Shown in pieces: positions 14,399 to 22,626 of a stretch of 63,979 nucleotides of DNA. Origin of the DNA: Thermoplasmata archaeon M9B2D (GTDB taxonomy: Archaea > Thermoplasmatota > E2 > DHVEG-1); contig MUGD01000004.1 of NCBI GenBank assembly GCA_002900555.1, positions 1-63,979 of the forward strand, given 5' to 3'. Every line of letters begins with the position of its first letter. Positions within the stretch are counted from its first letter, which is position 1. Both the position numbers and the translations under genes were made by a program. Under the pieces are notes generated by a model. It was not told the DNA's origin. It made no database searches and saw only the letters and a list, made by a program, of their open reading frames with translations.

Positions 14399-15439
14399 GT
14401 GTCAATGATGCAAATATCCTCATCAAAACAAGTGAACATCTTGAAACGACCAATACGTTTTCTCTTCAAATGGCGTTCGTTTACTTATTATGAGATGATT
14501 TGTTACGTGCTCATGTATGCAGGCGCGATTATGTTTGCCTATGGAATCCAACCGTACACAAATGAGACAATTGGACTTGTTTTTTTAACGGTTGCGACCC
14601 TGTACTCAGGGTTTTTTGCCGCTCTCATATGGAATGACATTACTGATAAGGATATCGATGTCGTTGTTCATCCGACACGGCCTATACCGGGCAGGCGCAT
14701 CAGTCAATTTAGGTTCTTTGCTATCGCGTTAGCGTTTTCTGCACTAACGTTTTTTTTCGCTGTACTGACGAGTCTTTGGTGTCTACTGCTTGTTGGATGT
14801 AATGCGTTGTTTGTCACATTCCATAATAAATACCTTAAGAAAAAAGTAAAACTCCCTGCATATTCGGAGATCTTTACGCCAGTCCAATGGTTAACTGTAC
14901 CGATATTCGGTTTCGTTGCCCTGTGGTCTACCTCTTCTTATGAAGGAGCCATAAACATCTCTCTGCCCCTGGTAGGGCTCCTTTCCATCAACACAGCGCA
15001 TATCATCCCAATGGTGCTGCTTGTCCTTTTTTCCTATTTCGCAGATGATGCTCATGATCTCGCAGAAGGAATCAACGACGTGGAAGGGGACCGTAAACTT
15101 GGTGTGAGAACCTACGCTACCTCTTTTGGGGAAAAAACCGCTGCAAAAATCTCGTTTTTCATGGTCATCGTCGCAGGGAGTATCGGCGTGCTGCTTTGGC
15201 TGATGACACTTCTTTCTTTGATTTTCTTAGTCCCGTTTCTTCTCCTATGGTTCTACACCCTACATCAATCCTACCCTCTTATAAAAAGTACCAATGAGTC
15301 CCAGCGGAGAGAACAAGCGAAAATCGTCGGGAAAAAACAATATGACTTCCTCCTCTTCAGCTTTTCCTTGATTTTCCTTGATGTGTCCTTCCAGCTTTTA
15401 AACGCGTATTATCTGCACTTTGCTACTGTAATTGTTTAA
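14399..15439 (+). CDS. UbiA-family prenyltransferase, copy 1
   Basis: 346 residues, eight or nine TM helices. Both Asp-rich motifs that bind Mg-prenyl diphosphate are present: NDITDKDIDVVVHPTRPIP near 79-97 and the second, EGINDVEGDRKLGVRTYA. The family attaches prenyl chains to aromatic rings, quinone precursors, haem, chlorophyllide or, in archaea, geranylgeranylglyceryl phosphate. The acceptor here is unknown. The GTG at 14399 or the ATGs at 14405/14408 may start it. It is co-directional with nicotianamine synthase-like copy 1. Its 3' end overlaps the convergent argF by 17 bases. Confidence 0.85.
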   Translation: MSMMQISSSKQVNILKRPIRFLFKWRSFTYYEMICYVLMYAGAIMFAYGIQPYTNETIGLVFLTVATLYSGFFAALIWNDITDKDIDVVVHPTRPIPGRRISQFRFFAIALAFSALTFFFAVLTSLWCLLLVGCNALFVTFHNKYLKKKVKLPAYSEIFTPVQWLTVPIFGFVALWSTSSYEGAINISLPLVGLLSINTAHIIPMVLLVLFSYFADDAHDLAEGINDVEGDRKLGVRTYATSFGEKTAAKISFFMVIVAGSIGVLLWLMTLLSLIFLVPFLLLWFYTLHQSYPLIKSTNESQRREQAKIVGKKQYDFLLFSFSLIFLDVSFQLLNAYYLHFATVIV

Positions 15440-16340
15440 CCAGAAGTGCCATCTGCGCCCACATCCGATTCTCTGCTTCATCGATGATAACCGATTGTGG
15501 ACCGTAAGCCACGTCCTTTGTGACTTCCTCACCGTAATAGATAGGCATGCAGTGCATGAAGATTGCATCAGGTTTTGCTTTGTTCATCACTTCCGGTGTT
15601 ATCGTGTATTTCTTTAGGTCTGCTAGCCGTTGCGCTCGCTGGTCATCATACCAAAAGGAAACCCAGGTGTCCGTAGCTACCACATCTGCGTGTGCCACTG
15701 CTGTGATGTTGTCTGTGATTGTCACCCTATGGTTTTTCTTTGCTGCTATCTCTCGTGATTTTAAAACATAGTCTTCTTTTGGCCAGTATCTCTTTGGAGA
15801 AATCACGGTGACGTTCATGCCTACACTGCTGCATCCAAGTAGGTAGGAATGTGTAAGATTATCATCCCCATCGCCGATAAAGACAAAGTCTAGGTCGTGT
15901 AATCGTCCTTTTTTTTCCTTTATGGTCATAAGGTCAGCAAGGATTTGACAGGGATGTTCGAACCGATCTAAGCCGTTGATAACAGGGATTGTCGCGTGCA
16001 TAGCAAGTTCTTGGAGGTTCCTTTCATCAACCGCTCGGTACATGATCCCATCAGCATATCGAGATAACACCAGTGCAACATCCTTTGCTGATTCTCGTTT
16101 TCCGATCCCTAACTCCGCCCCTGTAAGGAAGATCGCATGACCGCCAAGAAGCGTCATACCGACCTCAAATGACACCCGTGTTCTGGTTGAGGCTCGCTCA
16201 AAAATCATGACAAGGGTTTTTCCCTCGAGATACCTGATGTTTCTCCCTGCTTTGACATCTTGTTTCAATTGAATACCAAGGTCGATGATCTCCTCGATTT
16301 GATCCTCGACATCAAGAATGGAGAGCACGTTTTTTTTCAT
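15423..16340 (-). CDS. argF: Ornithine carbamoyltransferase
   Basis: Makes citrulline from ornithine and carbamoyl phosphate in arginine synthesis. The 305-residue protein has the carbamoyl-phosphate motif STRTRVSFE, the HPCQ motif (EHPCQILAD), the SMG-type loop (FIGDGDDN) and the HCMP motif (FMHCMPIYYG), which identify an OTCase. The frame continues upstream to 16385, but ATG 16340 is the better start. A TATA box at 16368-16378 predicts transcription from about 16346, and MKKNVLSILD is a normal OTCase beginning. Monocistronic, between two unrelated tailoring-type genes. Confidence 0.93.
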   Translation of the reverse strand: MKKNVLSILDVEDQIEEIIDLGIQLKQDVKAGRNIRYLEGKTLVMIFERASTRTRVSFEVGMTLLGGHAIFLTGAELGIGKRESAKDVALVLSRYADGIMYRAVDERNLQELAMHATIPVINGLDRFEHPCQILADLMTIKEKKGRLHDLDFVFIGDGDDNLTHSYLLGCSSVGMNVTVISPKRYWPKEDYVLKSREIAAKKNHRVTITDNITAVAHADVVATDTWVSFWYDDQRAQRLADLKKYTITPEVMNKAKPDAIFMHCMPIYYGEEVTKDVAYGPQSVIIDEAENRMWAQMALLVKQLQ

Positions 16341-16367
16341 AGGATAGAGCCTAGGAAACAACCTTGA

Positions 16368-16378
16368 GTATATTAAAA
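16368..16378 (-). promoter_or_regulatory. TATA box of argF
   Basis: On the minus strand TTTTAATATAC, about 30 bases before the ATG at 16340. It supports the shorter argF start. Confidence 0.5.
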
Positions 16379-16400
16379 TTTTCACATCGCCTCTTTTTCC

Positions 16401-17702
16401 CTACTGTATCTTTGAGGAAGCGATTCGTTGCATATGTATTTTTATTCTTGGTCTTGGAGCAAGCTGCAGATGTGCGATGATGTTCTTTCTAAAAAAATTG
16501 GATTCAAGAGTAACAGACACCCCAACGCCAGTGGGCGGCAGCATGAGATTAATGGTAAGGACATTATGGCCTAGCACCGAAAGCTCCCGTTGTGGCTCTA
16601 TTTTGCAGACTCCTTGGAGAGGAATGGTCTGTGCTCCATCGTCGTATGTTCCTTTGATAACTCCAGGGGCTTCACAGATGGCAAGACCGGTATAGAACTT
16701 CTCTGCTCTGACAGATCGGACGTATTCTCTGCTATCATTGGTCATCGAACAGGTGAGACGCAGTGTTTCGTTTCCTTTCGTTGCAGTCAGGTGTAGTTCG
16801 GTAGGATAATAGAAGTCATGGTACTTGGCAGAGGTGATTTTGGTGTAATGGAACGTGATGTCAGAGAATTCCGTATAGTGTTTCCCGTCTTTTGTAAAGA
16901 TAAGGATTCCTGCGGCAGGACCATCCATAATCCAGAACATCGCGTTCCCATAAAAGATGGTCCATCCGTTGTCAAACAATCCCCAGACCCAGTCATATCC
17001 AAGAGGATTGTTCTCGGTGCTCAACAGTATTTTTCTGGGGATTCCTAATGAATGATGCTGAAGCCACCAGAACCCGAGTTTTTTATACACCCAGATGGTT
17101 TTCAGAAAGCCGGAGATTGTTGCAAAGGGATGCTCATAATCAAAGCTCCCCCAGACATGTTCGAAGAAACCATCCCCTTGAATCGTGAATGATTTTCCCT
17201 TAATTTTCATAGTCCCAGAGATTTTTGTTTTCGGGATGAACCCGTATCGGTAGAACCCTATTCCCATTGGCAACCACCCATGGGTAACGTCTTGGGCTAC
17301 CCAATGGGGAAAGGAGTCTGCATGGGACGTACAATCAATCTCAATGTCATGGTCAGGGTCACTGAAGTGCATCTGGTAGGTAGGATATGATCCTTTCATG
17401 TATGAGTCGCCATGATGCACATCAAAGGTCTCGCTATTTGACTGTAACCGGGCATCCGGCGTTCGGACATAGTAAATGTATTGTGTGTTTGTATCTTGGT
17501 CAAACAAAGTCATATTGCATACAACGCCACGATGCTTTTTATCGACGAATCCTTCGCTGAATGCGACCTTAAGACTCCATCGTTTTTTATCTTCCTGCGA
17601 GACGAAAAACGCCTCTGTTGCCCACCATTCAAGGATTCGGGATGCGTCTCCTCGTTCATCTTGAGTGGTCCATGGGTTGAGCGTCTGATGTTTCTGTTTC
17701 AT
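16401..17702 (-). CDS. CrtC/AttH-like (hydroxyneurosporene synthase-type) protein, copy 1
   Basis: 433 residues, no signal peptide. It shows the two-barrel lipocalin-like layout of the CrtC/AttH family: an N-terminal EWWATEAFF (the WW near 26), and a central GDGFFEHVWGSF near 176-187 with the conserved E-H-x-W. A second barrel follows. CrtC adds water to the terminal double bond of acyclic carotenoids; other members hydrate or isomerise prenyl chains, or only bind lipids. A TATA box at 17731-17738 sits about 30 bases upstream of the ATG. It is divergent from the UbiA/SDR/transferase operon. A membrane-anchored relative is at 24782-26074. Confidence 0.72.
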   Translation of the reverse strand: MKQKHQTLNPWTTQDERGDASRILEWWATEAFFVSQEDKKRWSLKVAFSEGFVDKKHRGVVCNMTLFDQDTNTQYIYYVRTPDARLQSNSETFDVHHGDSYMKGSYPTYQMHFSDPDHDIEIDCTSHADSFPHWVAQDVTHGWLPMGIGFYRYGFIPKTKISGTMKIKGKSFTIQGDGFFEHVWGSFDYEHPFATISGFLKTIWVYKKLGFWWLQHHSLGIPRKILLSTENNPLGYDWVWGLFDNGWTIFYGNAMFWIMDGPAAGILIFTKDGKHYTEFSDITFHYTKITSAKYHDFYYPTELHLTATKGNETLRLTCSMTNDSREYVRSVRAEKFYTGLAICEAPGVIKGTYDDGAQTIPLQGVCKIEPQRELSVLGHNVLTINLMLPPTGVGVSVTLESNFFRKNIIAHLQLAPRPRIKIHMQRIASSKIQ

Positions 17703-17730
17703 TTTTCAAGAACAGCTATTCTCTTTTGCT

Positions 17731-17738
17731 TTTATATA
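17731..17738 (-). promoter_or_regulatory. TATA box of the CrtC/AttH-like gene
   Basis: On the minus strand AACTATATAAAAGC. Predicted transcription start is about 17708, six bases before the ATG. Confidence 0.55.
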
Positions 17739-17822
17739 GTTTTTACATTCTCTGATGAACAGAGGTCTTAAAAGTTTAAATGCAATGATGCTGATTCCTC
17801 ATTGCTCATGAGGATGTAACAC

Positions 17823-18803
17823 GTGCCCCTTGCACCCCTGTTGAAAACTAAACTGTTTGCTCATTTTGAGACCATGAGGCCGTATACGCTGTTCTGGTGT
17901 GGGCTTGTCAGTCTTCTCGGAGCCTGCCTTATGAATGGAGATATTCCTCCTCTACGTGTTTCCCTGCTTGTTTTTTTTATCCCGATTTTTGGGTGGATCG
18001 CAGGGCTGTATCTCGCAGATTACTTTGACAGGTCATTAGACACTATACAAAAACCGCATCGACCAATTCCCTCAGGAAGAATATCTCCTCGTGAAGCCTT
18101 ATGTGTTGGTGCATTGTACGCATCACTTGGATTGGGACTTACTTTTCTGCTGCCATTGGTTAACCTCTTCCTGGTTTTCCTTGCTGGTCTTCTTGTGTTT
18201 TTGTATGCGAAATTCACAAAAGCCCAGGGACTGCTTGGGAATTTCAATCGCGGTGCGATGACCGTGGTTACCTATCTGTTCGGCGTTTTTTCACTCTCCA
18301 ATTTTTCGTCTATTCCAGTTACGCTTTGGCTGCCTTGTGTGGTGTTTTTCTTCCATGATACGAACAGCAACATCATTGGGGCTATTCGAGATGTACATGG
18401 GGATACGAGTGGGGGGTACGCGACCACCCCGGTTCGATACGGGATTTCCCGTACTCTTCATATCTCCGTGTCTTTGAGCCTCGTGTACCTGCTAACCACC
18501 TTTGGCTTCTATTTTTTCTCTGCCATACTTTCCCATCCTCTCTATTTTCTTATGCTCCTCTTCATTGGCATACTGATTCTGTGTGCGATGTACCTGATCT
18601 TATTTACCATGGGTAGTGCGCTTACCCAGAGGCAATCACTGCATGCCCATGAACTCTTCATTGCAGAGCGCATCATCTTTGCATCCGCCTTTATCGTTGG
18701 AACAGCCAGTGTCCCTCTTCTCTCGTTTTCCATTTTTCTTCTCTGCCTTGTGGTAACCCTTCTCTCCCAACATCTTTTACGAGAACGATATGAGTTAACC
18801 TAG
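17823..18803 (+). CDS. UbiA-family prenyltransferase, copy 2
   Basis: 326 residues, about nine TM helices. The first Asp-rich motif reads ADYFDRSLDTIQKPHRPIP near 66-84 and the second AIRDVHGDTSGGYATTPVR near 186-204. It is clearly diverged from copy 1, so it probably differs in substrate. The GTG start at 17823 has GAGGATG seven to thirteen bases upstream, and a TATA-like TTTAAAT lies near 17775. First gene of a tight operon: five bases to the SDR gene, then ten to nicotianamine synthase-like copy 2. Confidence 0.85.
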   Translation: MPLAPLLKTKLFAHFETMRPYTLFWCGLVSLLGACLMNGDIPPLRVSLLVFFIPIFGWIAGLYLADYFDRSLDTIQKPHRPIPSGRISPREALCVGALYASLGLGLTFLLPLVNLFLVFLAGLLVFLYAKFTKAQGLLGNFNRGAMTVVTYLFGVFSLSNFSSIPVTLWLPCVVFFFHDTNSNIIGAIRDVHGDTSGGYATTPVRYGISRTLHISVSLSLVYLLTTFGFYFFSAILSHPLYFLMLLFIGILILCAMYLILFTMGSALTQRQSLHAHELFIAERIIFASAFIVGTASVPLLSFSIFLLCLVVTLLSQHLLRERYELT

Positions 18804-18808
18804 AGAGT

Positions 18809-19747
18809 ATGAACTGTCTCGTCACAGGAGCCTCCGGCTTCATAGGATCCATGCTGATCAAACGACTTGTTCAGAAAGGTCATCAGGTACGAGCTGTTCT
18901 TCATACCACTCCACCACAGTATCACGACAGCCAGGTCGACTATGTCACTGCTGATCTGACCATCCCATCGTCAGTTTCCGGTCTTGTTCACGACTGTGAT
19001 GTCGTCTTCCACTGCGCAGCCCTTGTAAAGGATTTCGGGTCAAAAAAAGACATCATGAACGTCAATCTCAATGGAACACAGAATCTAGTAAAGGCGTGTG
19101 AGAAAAAGGTACAACGGTTTATTTTCCTTAGTCATCTTCACCATATATCAACAAAAAAAATAGGAAGCTACAGCCAGTCAAAAGCACAAGCAGAACACTA
19201 TCTCTTACAGAAATACCATGACGAACACTTCCCCGTAGTTATCATCAGACCAGGAAATGTATACGGACCTGGCGCGACACTATGGTGCCTTCGCATACTG
19301 AAGGCGATCCAGCAGGATCGCATCGCCTTGATAGACCATGGAACCGGACTGTTCCTTCATACCTATATCGACAACCTTCTGGATGGTCTTCTATCCGGCC
19401 TCGTCGCATCAGACATCGAAGGGGAAGTCATTGATATCACTGACGGGGATAACACCACAACATGGAAAACCTATCTCAATGACCTTGCAGCTCTCGGGGG
19501 AAAACCACCAATTACTCGCACTATCACAAAAACCACGGCTATTCTCATCAGCCGATATATGATGATGCGATACCACCTTTTCCATAAAGATCCTCTCTTT
19601 ACACCAACTGCGGTTCGCATTTTCACAAACAAACACAGCGTCTCAATTGAAAAAGCAACAAGGCTGTTAGGCTATTTCCCATCGATTGACTACACTGAAG
19701 GAATGAAACGGATGGCGCTTTGGTTAAAAAACGAACAGTACATTTAA
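18809..19747 (+). CDS. Extended SDR, NAD(P)-dependent epimerase/dehydratase
   Basis: 312 residues. Rossmann motif TGASGFIG near 6-13, an acidic residue pattern after strand 2, the FLSH strand and the catalytic YSQSK near 129-133, followed by RPGNVYGPG. These place it in the extended SDR family (3-beta-HSD/epimerase type). Substrates in the family are sugar nucleotides, sterols or other secondary alcohols. The context (five bases after a UbiA gene and ten before a SAM-dependent transferase) favours a lipid or quinone intermediate over a sugar, but that is inference. Confidence 0.82.
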   Translation: MNCLVTGASGFIGSMLIKRLVQKGHQVRAVLHTTPPQYHDSQVDYVTADLTIPSSVSGLVHDCDVVFHCAALVKDFGSKKDIMNVNLNGTQNLVKACEKKVQRFIFLSHLHHISTKKIGSYSQSKAQAEHYLLQKYHDEHFPVVIIRPGNVYGPGATLWCLRILKAIQQDRIALIDHGTGLFLHTYIDNLLDGLLSGLVASDIEGEVIDITDGDNTTTWKTYLNDLAALGGKPPITRTITKTTAILISRYMMMRYHLFHKDPLFTPTAVRIFTNKHSVSIEKATRLLGYFPSIDYTEGMKRMALWLKNEQYI

Positions 19748-19757
19748 GAAAATATGT

Positions 19758-20465
19758 ATGTTTAAAGAAATGGAAGATCATTTCAAAAACAAAAGAGTAC
19801 CTCCTATGTCAAACAGACTGCTTGAGCGGTTATTTTCAACGATTCAAACGATTGTCTTTAAAGAAATTGGGAAGAAGATCACAACAAACGCCTTGAAAAA
19901 CATCATGGATCTGTTCTTTATTGTATTTGAAAAAGTAGGATGCAAATTTGAGGTCATCTCTGACATCTATTTACATCTGTATAAGGAGATTGTTTCCAAA
20001 GAAGTCATCATGGCACAAATCTCTTCGAAGGACAGGGTCCTTGTCATTGGAAGTGGATCTTTGCCAGCGACACCAGTACTTATCGCACAGAACACCCAGG
20101 CACAGACCACATCCATTGATAAAGACTGCAACGCGGTCAAGGAGGCGGCACAGTATGTGAAAAACCATCATCTTGAACAGATCCTGACGATAGAATGCGC
20201 TGATGGGACTATGTATCCTCTTACGCAGTTCACGATCATCGTGGTTCTGTACGGGGTAAAGAAACCAGCAGAGGTACTCAGGTATCTTGGCAGTCATATC
20301 AATCAAGACACCCGCGTCATCTATAGAACCATCACCGATTCCAAGGGAACAATCACAGATAAAACACTAGATCTCTCAGCATATTTCCACATCAATGATC
20401 GTGTCCATAGCGAGGATTTGGGGTCGTTTGATTCATTTCTGTTAACAAAAAAAGAACTCTCTTGA
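19758..20465 (+). CDS. Nicotianamine synthase-like SAM-dependent transferase, copy 2
   Basis: 235 residues with a long helical N-terminus. SAM site VIGSGSLPATPVLIA near 94-108, then SIDKD, an acidic ADGTMYPL loop and TRVIYRTITD near 190-199. As I remember it, that stretch matches the methanogen nicotianamine synthase strand T-R-I-I-Y-R-T. It is a paralogue of the 13734-14363 protein. It is the third gene of the UbiA-SDR operon and convergent with the radical SAM gene, ending eight bases from it. Reaction unknown: aminocarboxypropyl or methyl transfer. Confidence 0.68.
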   Translation: MFKEMEDHFKNKRVPPMSNRLLERLFSTIQTIVFKEIGKKITTNALKNIMDLFFIVFEKVGCKFEVISDIYLHLYKEIVSKEVIMAQISSKDRVLVIGSGSLPATPVLIAQNTQAQTTSIDKDCNAVKEAAQYVKNHHLEQILTIECADGTMYPLTQFTIIVVLYGVKKPAEVLRYLGSHINQDTRVIYRTITDSKGTITDKTLDLSAYFHINDRVHSEDLGSFDSFLLTKKELS

Positions 20466-20472
20466 TTTTACA

Positions 20473-21792
20473 TCAGAATTTAAAATCTCTTTTGTAGTAA
20501 CGACGGAACGTGTAGTTCGTACCCGCAGGAAGAATCGCTGCGGTGCTTCTGACAAGTGCAAACGTCCGAACAGCACGCTGGATGACATCAGGTATGCTGT
20601 AAAATCGTTTTGCTACCTTTCGCGCGCCTTCGAATAGCTCCTGTTCTGTCATATGCAAGGGTTTGAACACCACGTCAACCTGGTTATACCGCGTCCAATC
20701 TCTGCTCGTGATTCTCCCTTCACGCTCTAAGCGATCATACAATGGTGTACCTGGATAAGGTGTCAGGATGTTAATCTCCACGGCGTCTAGCTCCCATTCA
20801 TACATCTTCTCCAGGGTCAGATCAAAGATGTCAGGGGTGTCCTGGTCAAAACCAAAGATAATACCCCCTTGAACCGCCATCCCATGTTTATGCAATCGTT
20901 TAATGGTCCGTTTAAAATCCTCTACCTTATTGACTGTTTTTTTAATCCCGTTCAGCGACTCCTGGCTTACCGATTCAAACCCAACGAACCACTCCACACA
21001 CCCGGAGCGTTTTGCAAGATTTAGAAAGTCATCGTCGACTTTCCCAAGCACATTCGAGTTTCCGTTTGCGACCCATCCTTTTCGTACCTTTTGTCTGATA
21101 AGCTCCTTGAAAAGTTCCCGTGAATACAGCGGGTTGACTGTAAGACTTGGGTCATGGATAATATAGACCCGATTTGGCATCTGTTTGATTTCTTCAACCA
21201 CGTTTTTAACCGGACGCTGTTTCACACCATGTTTACAGAAACTCGCAATCGCACAGAATTCACATTGATTCGGGCATCCTCTCGTCGATTGCACCGCACC
21301 AAGCAAGGGGTTCTGACGAATGAGATCACGCCTGATCGGGGGAATCGCTGCCATATCAAAGTCAGGGCTTGGCCCGTAAAATTGTTGTAACATTCCTTTC
21401 TCAGCATCAGCAATAAGCGTTGGCCAGGTTGCTTCAGCTTCCCCAAGAACGACACAATCAGCATGCTGTATTGCCTCCTGTGGCATCGCAGTCGGATGAT
21501 ACCCACCCAGTACCACTTTTTTCCCTCGTCTGCGGAACTCGTCAGCAAGCTCATAGACATGTGGTGCGGTCATCGTGTAACTTGTTATCCCGATAAGATC
21601 AGCGGGTTCATCAAGATCGATATCCTCATAGTTTTCATTGACTATTTTCACGGTATGATGCTGTGGGGTGATTCCTGCAAGATGAGGAAGCGTGATAATA
21701 GGATACCCAAACAATATGGAGCTCCATGAGCCCTTATCAGTATACGTCGTCGCCCCATGTTCGATTCGTGGAAACACAAGTAATATGTTCAT
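20473..21792 (-). CDS. B12-binding-domain radical SAM protein
   Basis: 439 residues. A Rossmann-like cobalamin-binding N-terminal domain (about 1-140, with GGYHPTAMP near 98-106) precedes a radical SAM barrel carrying CPNQCEFC (C-x3-C-x2-C) near 174-181. A C-terminal helical domain of about 90 residues follows. Members of this class methylate or cyclise unreactive carbons; hopanoid methylase, BchE and the archaeal lipid-ring enzymes belong to it. The D-x-H-x-x-G cobalamin lower-ligand motif is not seen, as in many relatives. It lies next to the UbiA/SDR/transferase operon, convergent with it. Substrate not identifiable. Confidence 0.85.
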   Translation of the reverse strand: MNILLVFPRIEHGATTYTDKGSWSSILFGYPIITLPHLAGITPQHHTVKIVNENYEDIDLDEPADLIGITSYTMTAPHVYELADEFRRRGKKVVLGGYHPTAMPQEAIQHADCVVLGEAEATWPTLIADAEKGMLQQFYGPSPDFDMAAIPPIRRDLIRQNPLLGAVQSTRGCPNQCEFCAIASFCKHGVKQRPVKNVVEEIKQMPNRVYIIHDPSLTVNPLYSRELFKELIRQKVRKGWVANGNSNVLGKVDDDFLNLAKRSGCVEWFVGFESVSQESLNGIKKTVNKVEDFKRTIKRLHKHGMAVQGGIIFGFDQDTPDIFDLTLEKMYEWELDAVEINILTPYPGTPLYDRLEREGRITSRDWTRYNQVDVVFKPLHMTEQELFEGARKVAKRFYSIPDVIQRAVRTFALVRSTAAILPAGTNYTFRRYYKRDFKF

Positions 21793-21855
21793 GATACCTG
21801 TCTAAGATAACAAAAGGCTGTTTTAATATTTGCTCTTTGCTGTTGATAGGTAAAA

Positions 21856-22626
21856 TTACGGCAGGTCTTGTTCCCCAGGGCCGGTGTAATCATAGTCAAT
21901 CGTAAACATCTCACGCATCGGTTTTTCCTCTGTCTGCTCCTCGTACACCTGTGCGGTTAACCCTGCTACCCTGCCGAGTAAAAAGAAGGCTTTCCCAAGC
22001 TGCCAATCAAACCCCATATCGGAGACGATTGCAGCAATTGCGCCATCCACGTTAATAGGCAGTTTTTTTCCTTGGGATTTTTCTAAAGCAGATTCAATTG
22101 CCTTGGATAAAGCGACATGGTCGTGTGCAATTTTTAGCTCTTCTGCTAGCTCGAATAAGCGTGTGGTACGAGGGTCCTTTGTATGAATCCGATGACCAAA
22201 CCCAGGGATCCGCTTCTTCTGAAAATTGCTTTCTTTAACAAGAGTTGCTGCGACCACTTCAATAGGTATTTCCTCTTTTTTCATTCGCAACACGCCTTCC
22301 TGCAAGAATCTTGCTCCTTTTTCTATCGCACCACCATGAGCATCACCAATGGATAGAATCCCTGCGGCCACCGCAGTCGGTAGCGGTACTCCTCCTGAAG
22401 CGACGGTCCGTGAGGCAATAGATGACGGAGGCGTGATTCCATGGTCAATACATGCGGTAAGAATCGCATCCATCATGCGCCCATCCTCCTTTGAGGGGAG
22501 TCTCCCTTTCAAAAGCAGATACACTACAGAGGCGTACGGGATATTCCCGATGAGATCCTCCTGTCGGTATCCTTTGGTCACGATATGATTCGGTTCTATC
22601 TTAGAAATCGATGTTTTCCATCTCAT
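21856..22626 (-). CDS. Citryl-CoA lyase (short citrate synthase-family protein)
   Basis: 256 residues, much shorter than citrate synthase (about 370-430), with the family's catalytic residues kept: His in GDAHGGAIEKG near 97-107, His in PGFGHRIHTKDPR near 144-156, and Asp in INVDGAIAA near 198-206. The short form fits citryl-CoA lyase, which cleaves citryl-CoA into acetyl-CoA and oxaloacetate. The neighbouring CitF-type CoA-transferase would make citryl-CoA. The ATG overlaps the citF stop as ATGA. Citrate or methylcitrate synthase is the less likely alternative. Confidence 0.78.
   Translation of the reverse strand: MRWKTSISKIEPNHIVTKGYRQEDLIGNIPYASVVYLLLKGRLPSKEDGRMMDAILTACIDHGITPPSSIASRTVASGGVPLPTAVAAGILSIGDAHGGAIEKGARFLQEGVLRMKKEEIPIEVVAATLVKESNFQKKRIPGFGHRIHTKDPRTTRLFELAEELKIAHDHVALSKAIESALEKSQGKKLPINVDGAIAAIVSDMGFDWQLGKAFFLLGRVAGLTAQVYEEQTEEKPMREMFTIDYDYTGPGEQDLP

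Noticed and set aside
21856..22626. Ordinary citrate synthase
   Set aside because: At 256 residues it lacks about a third of the usual length, and it is translationally coupled to a citrate CoA-transferase, which fits citryl-CoA lyase better.
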